From JAWLBY01 sp041687455 (GTDB lineage: Bacteria; Pseudomonadota; Gammaproteobacteria; Xanthomonadales; Xanthomonadaceae), in contig JAWLBY010000007.1 in NCBI GenBank assembly GCA_041687455.1, positions 62,001 through 126,000 on the forward strand: a stretch of DNA of 64,000 nucleotides. The letters are read 5' to 3'. The notes beneath the pieces were generated by a model. It did not search any database. It had not been told where the DNA came from and saw only the letters and a program-made list of their open reading frames with translations. A program made the position numbers and the translations under genes. Of this stretch, positions 44,651 through 52,904 are shown piece by piece. The stretch's first letter is position 1. The number at the start of each line of letters is the position of its first letter.

Positions 44651-45408
44651 GCATTCGCGTACTGATTGTCGATGACGAGCCGGTCGCCCGCCGCGGGATC
44701 ATGCGGCTGCTGAAGCAGGAACCGGACATCGACGTGGTCGACGAGTGCGGTGACGGCGCCGCAGCGATCGCGGCGATCAGCGCGCTCGCGCCCGACCTCG
44801 TCTTCCTCGACGTGCAGATGCCCGAGCTCGACGGGTTCGGCGTGATCGAAGCCGTCGGCAGCAACCGCATGCCAGCGGTCGTGTTCGTGACCGCGTTCGA
44901 CCAGCACGCCGTTCGAGCGTTCGACGCGCAAGCGATCGACTACGTCCTGAAGCCCATCGATCCGGAACGTTTCCGCCGCGCGCTGCAGCGCGCTCGCGCA
45001 CGCCTGGCGCAGCCCGACGGCGACTTCGTTCGCCGCGTTTCCGAAGCGCTGAAATCAATCGATCGCGGAGACCTGCAGCGATACCCTTCGCGTCTTGCGA
45101 TTCGTTCCGACGGCCGCGTGCGCTTGCTCGACATCGACGAGGTGGGCCGCATCGTTGCCGCAGGGAACTACGTCGAAATCCATGCGAGCGGGAAACAGCA
45201 CCTGCTGCGCGAAACCATGACCAGCCTCGAGGCCCGCCTGGATCCAGAGCGGTTCGTGCGCGTGTCGCGCGCGGCGATCGTCAGCATCGCCCGGATTCGC
45301 GAAGTGCAGCCGCTGTTCAATGGCGACTTCGTCGTGCTGCTCAAGAATGGGGCACAAGTAAACGGCAGTCGACGTTTCAGAGCGGCGCTGGATGTGTTGC
45401 TGCGCTGA
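44647..45408 (+). CDS. LytTR-family response regulator (AlgR/LytR type)
   Basis: The 253-residue protein has a receiver domain with VLIVDDEPVARRG, phospho-acceptor Asp55 in LVFLDVQMPELDG, and Lys in DYVLKPIDPERF. The C-terminal LytTR DNA-binding domain (about 140-250) contains VRLLDIDEVGRIVAAGNYVE and RFVRVSRAAIVSIARIRE. It is translationally coupled to the sensor kinase (ATGA overlap). It would bind direct-repeat promoter sites, but none is identifiable here. Confidence 0.92.
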   Translation: MSIRVLIVDDEPVARRGIMRLLKQEPDIDVVDECGDGAAAIAAISALAPDLVFLDVQMPELDGFGVIEAVGSNRMPAVVFVTAFDQHAVRAFDAQAIDYVLKPIDPERFRRALQRARARLAQPDGDFVRRVSEALKSIDRGDLQRYPSRLAIRSDGRVRLLDIDEVGRIVAAGNYVEIHASGKQHLLRETMTSLEARLDPERFVRVSRAAIVSIARIREVQPLFNGDFVVLLKNGAQVNGSRRFRAALDVLLR

Positions 45409-45516
45409 CTGTGGCTTCCCACTGCTTGCTTTGCCGATACGGGGTGGGCGGCAGTATTGCGTCTTGGCTCGCCAGACGAACATTTCGTTCGCCCGACTTG
45501 GACGGTTCTCGGGGGG

Positions 45517-45547
45517 CTGACCCGTTTCGGCCAGAAGCGGCCATTCA
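45517..45547 (-). repeat. short repeat at left edge of accessory island
   Basis: Read on the minus strand, TGAATGGCCGCTTCTGGCCG and the following AAACGGGTCAG resemble the units at 46765-46798 and 52778-52810. It lies between the LytTR gene and the toxin-antitoxin pair. Confidence 0.5.
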
Positions 45548-45616
45548 GGGCGGGGCCAGAGTGCCTCTCGGCGATCTCGGTTCGATTCACTCGGTCCGTC
45601 TCGATATATGCTACTG

Positions 45617-45636
45617 TCCGTCCAGACGTAGACGGA
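45617..45636 (+). promoter_or_regulatory. inverted repeat, candidate antitoxin operator
   Basis: TCCGTC-CAGACGTA-GACGGA is a perfect 6-bp inverted repeat with an 8-bp spacer, just downstream of an ATATAT -10-like element (45604-45609). It overlaps the GGAG ribosome-binding site of the antitoxin. GTCCGTC also occurs as a direct repeat at 45594-45600. Its position fits autorepression by the toxin-antitoxin complex. Confidence 0.55.
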
Positions 45637-45646
45637 GACGCCAGCG

Positions 45647-46267
45647 ATGACCGAACCCAAGGATGTCACCCACGGCTCCGGCGCCAGCAAGGTCAAGCAA
45701 AAGGCGATGCAAGGCGCCGGAAAGATGAAGGCTGCAGAACCAAAGGCCAAGTCGCGCTCAATGAAGGGACTTCGGAGTCACGGTCCCGAGCGGTCAAGGT
45801 TTCGGATTCTCTATGTGCAGAGCAAGGGTATTGATGACTTTGTAGCCAAGGTCTACGAAGCTGATCCACTGGTTCTGATAGAAGCGGAGCGCGTCGGCGT
45901 GGCCGGGGTATTCGTCAAGGACCTGTCGAAGCGCATGGAAATCCCTGCGCAAAGAATGTTTTCCATGCTCGGCGTTCCCAAGGCTACTGCCGAGAAAAAG
46001 GTCTCCGCCGGCGAGCTGCTGTCCGGGAGCGGTGGACGAGCTGCGCTAGGCATGGCCCGGCTGCTAGGAATCGCCAAGGAAATCGTCGGGGACTCGACTG
46101 CGCCCGAAGCGAAGCACTTCGACTCGGCCAAGTGGCTCGGACAATGGCTGGAAAGGCCGCAACCAGCGTTGGGCGGTCGCAAGCCGGCATCGCTCATCGA
46201 CACACCCACTGGAATAGATGTCGTGGCAAAGCTCCTGGGTGCTATCGAAAGCGGTTCTTACCAGTGA
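45647..46267 (+). CDS. Xre/MbcA/ParS-type antitoxin
   Basis: The 206-residue protein has a basic N-terminal tail of about 50 residues, longer than usual, before the Xre-like helical domain (VFVKDLSKRMEIPAQRMFSMLGVP). The C-terminal MbcA/ParS toxin-binding domain follows (GRAALGMARLLGIAKEIVG, HFDSAKWLGQWLERPQPALG, IDVVAKLLGAIESGSYQ). Together with the downstream RES gene, whose GTG start overlaps the stop, this is a type II toxin-antitoxin operon. The antitoxin blocks the active site of RES and binds its own promoter. Confidence 0.87.
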   Translation: MTEPKDVTHGSGASKVKQKAMQGAGKMKAAEPKAKSRSMKGLRSHGPERSRFRILYVQSKGIDDFVAKVYEADPLVLIEAERVGVAGVFVKDLSKRMEIPAQRMFSMLGVPKATAEKKVSAGELLSGSGGRAALGMARLLGIAKEIVGDSTAPEAKHFDSAKWLGQWLERPQPALGGRKPASLIDTPTGIDVVAKLLGAIESGSYQ

Positions 46268-46740
46268 TTCTGTGGCGAATTGCGGCAGAAACCCGCAAGT
46301 ACGCAGCTGACGATCTGAGTGGAGCCGGTGCTGCAAAGAATCCGGGCAGGTGGAATGACGAAGGGCAGAATGCCGTCTACGCGGCGCCAACGATCGCAAT
46401 CGCCGTCCTGGAAACGGCTGCTCACGTCGACGATTCAGGATTGCCTCTCAACAAGTATCTTGTCCGCATTGATGTGCCGGACAGCGTTTGGGTAGCAAGG
46501 ACCGTCATGGACGTTTCCAAGCTTCCAGTCAGCTGGGCATCGATACCCGCCGGGCGAGTAAGCGTCCAAGCGGGTGCCGAATGGTTGCGAAGCACTTCGT
46601 CCGCGATTCTCGAGGTTCCATCGGTAATCGTACCCGAGGAACCAGCAGCTGTAATCAATCCCCGGCACCCGGACGCAGGACAAATTGGGGCCACGATTGT
46701 TCGATTGTTCGAGTACAACCGCTTGTTTCGCGACGTCTGA
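46264..46740 (+). CDS. RES-domain toxin (NAD+ phosphorylase type)
   Basis: The 158-residue protein has the conserved Arg-Glu-Ser framework: LWRIAAETRKYAADDLSG, GRWNDEGQNAVYAAPTIA, AIAVLETAAHV, and RSTSSAILEVPSVIVPEE. RES toxins of the MbcT type degrade NAD+ and arrest growth. The GTG start overlaps the antitoxin stop (GTGA), giving translational coupling. The length is normal. It is the first module of the accessory island. Confidence 0.9.
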   Translation: MILWRIAAETRKYAADDLSGAGAAKNPGRWNDEGQNAVYAAPTIAIAVLETAAHVDDSGLPLNKYLVRIDVPDSVWVARTVMDVSKLPVSWASIPAGRVSVQAGAEWLRSTSSAILEVPSVIVPEEPAAVINPRHPDAGQIGATIVRLFEYNRLFRDV

Positions 46741-46764
46741 TCTTGTTGAGGAGGATCGCGCCGT

Positions 46765-46798
46765 CGAACGTCCACTTCGGGTCGACTGCGGCCCGTCC
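46765..46798 (+). repeat. short repeat after the toxin-antitoxin pair
   Basis: CGAACGTCCACTTCGGGTCG plus ACTGCGGCCCGTCC resembles the unit at 52778-52810 (GAACGTCCACCTTGGGTCGA) and, inverted, 45517-45547. It sits in the 175-bp gap between convergent genes. Confidence 0.5.
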
Positions 46799-46915
46799 CT
46801 ACCTTGATAGGGTGGGATTGTCGCGGATGCTCCTGCTGCGCATGGCATACCGAATGCGCTGGCGCCACCCGCGAGCGCCGCCTGACCGATGTAATTCAAA
46901 GTTTCTTCAACCAAG

Positions 46916-48064
46916 TCAGGCCGATGCAGACGCTCGATTGTGCTTCCGCGCCTCCGGTTGCGCTGCGGGCTGGCGCGCTAACACCGCGCCGAGCTTGGCG
47001 ATCGCCGCTCCGAAGGGCGCGCCTGCGCCGCAGTGCGATAGCATGATCTGCTCGTTCAAACCGCTATCGCTGGAAAAGTGCATCGTCTCGTACTGACAAA
47101 CGGGGAGCTCGCGATTCTCCTTGAAGCGCTTGTCCGGCCCGCCTCGCTTGTTGACGTATTTCCACGTCTTGTCCACGACCTTGGCGTCGCTCGGAACGCC
47201 CTCTTCTTCGATGAAGCTCGTGGTTCCAACGGCGATCCGCAACGTGTCGTAGCCGACTGCGCCGACACCGTTGCTGTCGAACACAAGTACGCGATCGGGA
47301 AAGAAGTGCAGCGTCTGCCGACCGACGCCGATGGCAACAGTTTCCACATTGGTTTTTACGTAAGGCGGCTCCGCGCGCCGCACGCTGGTCTGGCGGCGCT
47401 CAATCAGGTGATCGGCCCCGGCGTGGTACTTCGAATCGCGAACTCGGGCAGCAGCGAGCTTGTGCCAAACCCGCTTGGTGCCGGCCAGCGCCGTGGCCGC
47501 AGCATGGAACTCGCCAAATGCGGCCTCGATCTGCGGCTCCATCTCGTAGAAGACAACCACGGACTTGCGGAGGCGGTCATAGACCGACGCTGCGATCGTG
47601 CCGAGCGCTCCGACGACGATCAGGGATGCCAGTGCCCACTCGGGCCAGGCCGCCCGCATCGCGTACAGCGCACCGCTGAGCGCGATCACGAGCACCCACG
47701 GCCACGATCGCAGCAGCTTGCGCTTTCCGTTGAGCTCCTCCAGGAGCTGGGCCGAGCTCGAATCGACCATCTTGGTGACGCAACCGGACTCGATCCCCAC
47801 CATGGGGCCGACCGATGCCTCCGGGGGCGTGGCGTTTGGCAAAGCGGACTGAGCATTCGCCATCGCACCCGAGCGGTACGTTGGCGAGGCCGATGGGATC
47901 GTGGCCCGGTAGTAGAGACCGCCTCGCCCCATGTGCACATAGTTGCCCCGGGGCCCCATGCCCACTCGGAAGCCCTTGAAGCCGGCCGACACGCCGACGC
48001 CGGACTTCGACAGGTTGAACCGAAGTGGACCAACGCTGATGCTCTTGCGGAGATAGAAACCCAT
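46916..48064 (-). CDS. DUF4236-domain membrane protein
   Basis: The 382-residue protein opens with the DUF4236 domain: GFYLRKSISVGPLRFNLSKS, VSAGFKGFRVGMGPRGNYVH and MGRGGLYYRATIP (residues 1-57). A linker and two transmembrane helices follow (about 130-175, WPWVLVIALSGALYAM and ALASLIVVGALGTIAAS), then a soluble C-terminal domain. DUF4236 has no assigned function; it is frequent in accessory regions. The ATG was placed at the conserved domain start, and the open frame upstream has no homology. Convergent with the toxin gene. Confidence 0.83.
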   Translation of the reverse strand: MGFYLRKSISVGPLRFNLSKSGVGVSAGFKGFRVGMGPRGNYVHMGRGGLYYRATIPSASPTYRSGAMANAQSALPNATPPEASVGPMVGIESGCVTKMVDSSSAQLLEELNGKRKLLRSWPWVLVIALSGALYAMRAAWPEWALASLIVVGALGTIAASVYDRLRKSVVVFYEMEPQIEAAFGEFHAAATALAGTKRVWHKLAAARVRDSKYHAGADHLIERRQTSVRRAEPPYVKTNVETVAIGVGRQTLHFFPDRVLVFDSNGVGAVGYDTLRIAVGTTSFIEEEGVPSDAKVVDKTWKYVNKRGGPDKRFKENRELPVCQYETMHFSSDSGLNEQIMLSHCGAGAPFGAAIAKLGAVLARQPAAQPEARKHNRASASA

Positions 48065-48299
48065 CGTTTCGTGGATTGCGGAGGGGTATCGGAGCGCTAT
48101 GTACCACGGTGATGGTCTGCCGTCTGTCGGGCAAGCCTTACAGGCGTGTGGGGAGGTCCCTTCATCCGCTTCGTCAGATCGACGGCGCTGCAGTCGGGAA
48201 TCATCGGCGAGCCGCTGATGAGTGCCTCGTTTGGCGTTCCAGCCATGGCGCTCGATGTCGTCGCGGATCGCATCGCGCACGCGACGCCAGCACGGGCGC

Positions 48300-48350
48300 G
48301 GGGTCAAGTCTAGAGTCGAAGCAATCACGCGTCTTTGCTAGCCTGACCCC
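48300..48350. repeat. GGGGTCA...TGACCCC palindromic element
   Basis: This 51-bp element runs from GGGGTCAAGTCTAG to CTAGCCTGACCCC. The ends form a long imperfect inverted repeat. The left end resembles GGGGTCAGGTCTAG found beside hairpin copies A and C. The remaining gap 48065-48491 holds no gene. Confidence 0.65.
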
Positions 48351-48491
48351 TTCTCTCGCAGATCACGCACTAATGCGGGGCGACTCGCCCCGTCAGTCAC
48401 CCAAGGCCACGCCTCACAGCTTGGCGGAGCGGCTGATGGTCGCGAGCGGCTGTGATCTTGGCCGCTGCAGCTGGCTCGCCCTACTGTGGCG

Positions 48492-51400
48492 CTATTGAGG
48501 CTTCTGGAGCTCGATCGTCTTCGTGAAGAAGGCGTTCGTCAGCACCTCACGGTCCTGGGTACCCGGAGTGGCTAAAGAAAACAGAAGCGTCCTGAACCGC
48601 TCCTCGGCTCCCATTGCGGCAATGCCGTACTTCTTGGCGATCGGGTGGAACACGACGGCCGCGGTGACGCCGACGTGCCGGAAAAACTCGTCACGATCGG
48701 GTGTGCCACCCCAGGCAGCTCGCTGCTCGTTCAACATCGACCACAGCTTAGGCACGATTAACTCGGCGTCAGCGTGTTCGTATACGCCCTTGGCGCAAAG
48801 CGCCGCTAGACGCGCCGTGAGGTCGTCCGCCGTCCCTGTGAATCCGATGGCCCTTGTCAGGAGCGCCTCCACGTAAAATAGCCGCAAAAACCAAGACGCG
48901 GCGAGGATGCCCGGGCCTTCACTGCATACCAAGCTCACGGTTATCTCGGCCCCTTGGCGGAGTGCCTCGGCGAGTGGTTTATGCGTAATCGCTGCGCGAG
49001 CAGCACGCGCCGCCGCGCTGCGATCATCCCTTGAACCACTCGAAACTTCTCCGAGCGCGGCGAGGCATACATCGTCGACGCTCAGCGGCACGCCCCGACT
49101 GTTCCACGATGCGATACGTAAGCGCGCGACGCTCACCTGAACCAACGAGAGAGCGCCCGAGCGCAGAACCTGCTCAAGGAAGCGCCATAGGGTCATGCAA
49201 CGTCCGGCCATCTGATCGTCCATTGCCATCAGTGCGGCCGCTGCCGCGTCAACACTCAGATAGGCGTATCGACCCGCTCCCACTTCGTGTCGCAGCGTCT
49301 CCGTCTCACCCGCCGGATAATCGTCGCCCGCCTCCGCACCTGCCGAGGGCTGGAGGATTTTCGCGTTCCAGCGGCGAATCGCTTGAACCGTGCGGTCGAC
49401 AAGCGCGGTATTACCCACTTCAAGGGGCGCGAACATCAGCTCGGTCAGATAGGCTATGGATTCCTTGGGGATCGCAATTGCCGACCATCGCAAGAACAAG
49501 GTGTCGAAGAGATCGAGCTCAACCAAGGCCAAAACGGTGACCAGATCAAGGATGGGCGGCGCTTCAGGCTCGGGCCCGAGTGTGCCGTCAACCGATACCA
49601 GCAGTCGCGAGGCCTCGCCGTCATGCCAATGCTCGACGCAGATTCGCAACAGGTCTACTACATTTGCAGCGAACGGTGCGAACGTGCATGGCCGGAACCC
49701 GAACGGAATATGGGAACCGCTGGTTGCTCCAAACCTTCGCCGGCGCTCTTGGAGACGGACTTCAGCGTCGGACACGCCTGAGATCGCCTGCAGGTGAGCG
49801 ACCAGCTGTGCAGCCGTCGCATTCTCGGGAAGGTTACCGACCCGCAGAATTCTGGAATCTGGGAAGCGCGCCGTGAAGGCGGCTACGCGACGCTGGAATG
49901 CTTCGGCGTCCTGCTCAGTGATGGGTTCACCTGCATCCCGGCGCGCCATCAGGAGGTACAAAAGGTAAACGCCTTCTTCACGCTCGACATCCGGCCGAGC
50001 CAACTCACCCAGGCGTACAACCGCGCGGAGGTGCTCGGCGCGGTCGGTACGTGAATACAGCGTGGCAAGCAGTCGCTGATAGTGAAATTTGGCCTCCTGC
50101 TCCACAGCCGCACCGAGTGCTCGCCTGACCAGGGCAGCCGCGGCTTCCACCTCGCCCGACCGGAGCAGGAGCTGCGTGCGCGCGTCTACTAGGTCATTGC
50201 GATCAGACCATTCGAACTGTCGAAGCACGCTCTCGGCGGCGGCCGTCTGTCCCAGCTTATCGAGCGCGATGGCTCGCACCACTCCGATCGTTTCGTTCTT
50301 CGGATAAAACGCCAGCGCACGGTGCGTGAACGCGACCACTTCGTCGAACTGATCGCGCCGAAGCAGTGCGGTCGCATACTTCGCCGCCTCTGGAGCGAGC
50401 AGGTTGCGTCGTTCCAGAGTTCGCCGCGCCAGTTCTATGAGTCGGTCGACGTCCTCATCCCGGTCCGGCCGCAGGTACTGGAACAGGTTGTTTTGCAGGT
50501 GCGGATCACCGTCACCAGCAGTCGCGTCTGCCCAAAGCTGGTCCAGATGCGCTTGGCGCTCCCCTGGCTGGCGTAGGGTCCCGCTGATGTAGCGCAGCAG
50601 GCTCTGCGCTGTAGAGAGGCCTGATGCGACGTAGTCTCTGAGCTGTCGCTCTTCGCTCGTCAGTTGCAGACGATAGGCCGACACGGCCGCGGACACAGCG
50701 GCCATGTCCGTCAGCAACTCGTGCGGCATACCCGGCAGCTTGTCAACCGCCAGCTCCACGGCCTTTTCGTGCCTGCCTGTCTCGCTGAGCAAGAGGATTC
50801 GATGCGCGATGTCCTCCAGCCGCGGGTCGCGAATACCTTCAAGTGCATCGATCGCATCATCTGGAACATCCGCGAACGTGGCCACTCTTGCGGCTGCGTC
50901 GCGGACATCTCGCAGGTGGGGTCGCTTGCGGGCAAGGTCGGCCACAAGCTCCAGAATGTCCCGACCGGGACCGACCGTTGCAGCGACCGCGGACGCGCAA
51001 TCGAGCAGCAAGTGGGAGTTGGACGGCCAGCCAAGGGACTGGGCGTCGCGCAGCGCTTCGACGGTCGCGTCGCGCAGCTGGGCCACGATCTTCGGATCGA
51101 GCTCAGGCGTCCCGCCGATTGCGATCGCTCCCTCGTCGTCAGCTACCTGATGCAACAGCGCGCGGGCCCTGAACATCTCAAAGAACAGCCGAGTACGCGG
51201 ATCGGCCTCCGGATCGGCGCGATTGCTTTGTGCCAGCACACCTTCCCAATCGCCAGCGATCACCAACAATAGTAGTGCCGCCTTCGTACGGCTTGGCCCT
51301 GACAGTTGTTCAACCAACGCATCGGCACGCGGGTGATCGCCCTCCAACGCTGCCAAGCGCGCTAGCTGGAATCGGACGTCACTGTCGTCTGCACATCCGT

Positions 51401-52391
51401 CGGCGCGTCGACGCAAACTTTCAGGCAGGCTGGAAAGGTCCTCATACGAAGCGGCGACGGCTGCTTCCAGGGCTGCTGCGACGTACCGAGCGTGGTCCGG
51501 TATTGCGTCAGACGCGCGCGCAAGCAGGCGAGCCGCCTCGGCCGTGTTGTCGTCGAAATAAGCGCGCCGCCCGCACTGATAGTCCAGTTCTGCAATGAGC
51601 TGCGGATCCTCACCTACCTCGGTGAGAAGTCGAGCGATCAGGCGATCACTTTCGCAAAGATTGCCTTGCGTGATGGCATCCGAAAGTTGCTTGAGTTTTG
51701 CGGCGACCGTACCCGTCTTCGGCGTAGGCCAGAAGCTGTCCCCAGAGAGCGCGTCATTGGACAGCCAGCGATCCAGCTGCTTGGAACCTGTCCCGGTCAG
51801 CGCAGACAGTCCGCGAGGACTGAGGCCGGAGATTGTGCGTAGTGCTCGCGTTCCGTTGGCGGACCTGAGCCGGCCGGTGAGTCGATTGTGCTCCCAGTGG
51901 CGATGTAGGTGCTCAGAAATGTCTGTCTGCTTCGTCAGCCTGTTTGCAGCCGGAACTCGGAAGGACATCTCGTCGGGATCGGAATCGTCGAACATTTCGC
52001 GTTCGCCGAGGCGCTCGCGAATCGCATCCTCGATCCATAGGTAGTACATGGATGCGTTTTCAGTTGACGTCTCGCTACCGAGTGCCACAAACACGAGCAG
52101 AACAGGATGCCCGTCGCCAAGATAGATGTTGCAGGTCTCGGGCCGGAGCGGGACGGCCACGTAGGCATCGTCATCACCCGCCCACTTGACGCTCGCCCCT
52201 GCCTTGAGCTGGATTGAAAAGCGACCAGCGACCTTGCCCAGGCTCTCCAGCCACATCTGGCCGTCGAAACCGAAGTCACCGCCTTCTTGCGGGGCGCCTT
52301 CGGGCATCCACTGATCCGGATGCCCGCCTTGGAATACACGGAGCCCGAGTGTGCCAATGCGTTGTGATACTGAGTAGTTCGGGGTGCGCAT
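48492..52391 (-). CDS. DUF4365-TPR protein, candidate defence factor
   Basis: The 1299-residue protein's N-terminal 150 residues match DUF4365: RIGTLGLRVFQ, GGDFGFDGQMW, RFSIQLKAGAS. The Asp43 and Gln-x-Lys (61-63) pair is the signature of a PD-(D/E)XK nuclease-like fold. The remaining 1100 residues are helical TPR-like repeats (LLSETGRHEKAVELAVDKLP, ALLRRDQFDEVVAFTHRALA and others). A nuclease-like head on a large repeat sensor resembles anti-phage or stress proteins, but no such role is proven. The ATG preceded by GGAAG was chosen; a GTG seven codons upstream is also possible. Confidence 0.75.
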   Translation of the reverse strand: MRTPNYSVSQRIGTLGLRVFQGGHPDQWMPEGAPQEGGDFGFDGQMWLESLGKVAGRFSIQLKAGASVKWAGDDDAYVAVPLRPETCNIYLGDGHPVLLVFVALGSETSTENASMYYLWIEDAIRERLGEREMFDDSDPDEMSFRVPAANRLTKQTDISEHLHRHWEHNRLTGRLRSANGTRALRTISGLSPRGLSALTGTGSKQLDRWLSNDALSGDSFWPTPKTGTVAAKLKQLSDAITQGNLCESDRLIARLLTEVGEDPQLIAELDYQCGRRAYFDDNTAEAARLLARASDAIPDHARYVAAALEAAVAASYEDLSSLPESLRRRADGCADDSDVRFQLARLAALEGDHPRADALVEQLSGPSRTKAALLLLVIAGDWEGVLAQSNRADPEADPRTRLFFEMFRARALLHQVADDEGAIAIGGTPELDPKIVAQLRDATVEALRDAQSLGWPSNSHLLLDCASAVAATVGPGRDILELVADLARKRPHLRDVRDAAARVATFADVPDDAIDALEGIRDPRLEDIAHRILLLSETGRHEKAVELAVDKLPGMPHELLTDMAAVSAAVSAYRLQLTSEERQLRDYVASGLSTAQSLLRYISGTLRQPGERQAHLDQLWADATAGDGDPHLQNNLFQYLRPDRDEDVDRLIELARRTLERRNLLAPEAAKYATALLRRDQFDEVVAFTHRALAFYPKNETIGVVRAIALDKLGQTAAAESVLRQFEWSDRNDLVDARTQLLLRSGEVEAAAALVRRALGAAVEQEAKFHYQRLLATLYSRTDRAEHLRAVVRLGELARPDVEREEGVYLLYLLMARRDAGEPITEQDAEAFQRRVAAFTARFPDSRILRVGNLPENATAAQLVAHLQAISGVSDAEVRLQERRRRFGATSGSHIPFGFRPCTFAPFAANVVDLLRICVEHWHDGEASRLLVSVDGTLGPEPEAPPILDLVTVLALVELDLFDTLFLRWSAIAIPKESIAYLTELMFAPLEVGNTALVDRTVQAIRRWNAKILQPSAGAEAGDDYPAGETETLRHEVGAGRYAYLSVDAAAAALMAMDDQMAGRCMTLWRFLEQVLRSGALSLVQVSVARLRIASWNSRGVPLSVDDVCLAALGEVSSGSRDDRSAAARAARAAITHKPLAEALRQGAEITVSLVCSEGPGILAASWFLRLFYVEALLTRAIGFTGTADDLTARLAALCAKGVYEHADAELIVPKLWSMLNEQRAAWGGTPDRDEFFRHVGVTAAVVFHPIAKKYGIAAMGAEERFRTLLFSLATPGTQDREVLTNAFFTKTIELQKPQ

Positions 52392-52751
52392 AAACTTCCG
52401 AATCGTCGTGACGCATTCATGGTATTGCGTAACGGGGCAGGAGGATCGGGGTTGGGCCGCGATTCGCAGCCGTGGCCTAGCTGCCACCTGCTCAATCCGC
52501 TTTCTGGCCCGTTGACGCTGGGTCCGCAAGTGAGTTGCCGCCCGGAGCGCATCCGTAGTAGGGGGGGCACGGCTTGGGCTGGCCTAGACGGCGACGGCAC
52601 TTCGATTCGTGCCCAGACACTGGTGCACGCGTGCAAGCCGGTTTGGGCTCCGATCGCGCGCATATAGCCATCAACGCTCCTCACGATCTGCAAAGCGCTG
52701 AGACTGACGGCTACAGGAAGACGCTGTTCAATGTGCTAGGTAGAAACTCTG
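52392..52751. other. upstream region of the DUF4365 gene, no gene
   Basis: The 360 bp between the DUF4365 start and the hairpin repeat show no supportable gene. They probably contain the DUF4365 promoter, but I cannot point to it. Confidence 0.35.
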
Positions 52752-52810
52752 GACGGGCACGGGCTAACGGTGTCCTCTGAACGTCCACCTTGGGTCGAAA
52801 CGTGCCCGTC
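52752..52810. repeat. hairpin repeat at right edge of accessory island
   Basis: GACGGGCACG (52752-52761) and CGTGCCCGTC (52801-52810) form a perfect 10-bp inverted repeat around TGAACGTCCACCTTGGGTCG (52778-52797). The inner part is the short repeat also found at 46765 and, inverted, 45517. This places related repeats at both edges of the 45.5-52.8 kb block. Confidence 0.6.
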
Positions 52811-52904
52811 GCCCGCGAGCCGCTACTCAGAACCGGGACGTCAACGACGCAACGGGGGGCGCGGGTCAACCCCGGCGAGCCCCGCCGTAGCGCCGACCGC
52901 CAAT

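Noticed and set aside
52752..52810. Integron attC site
   Set aside because: The inverted repeat and a CTAAC core are suggestive, but no proper RYYYAAC/GTTRRRY pair is seen, and there is no integrase or cassette array.
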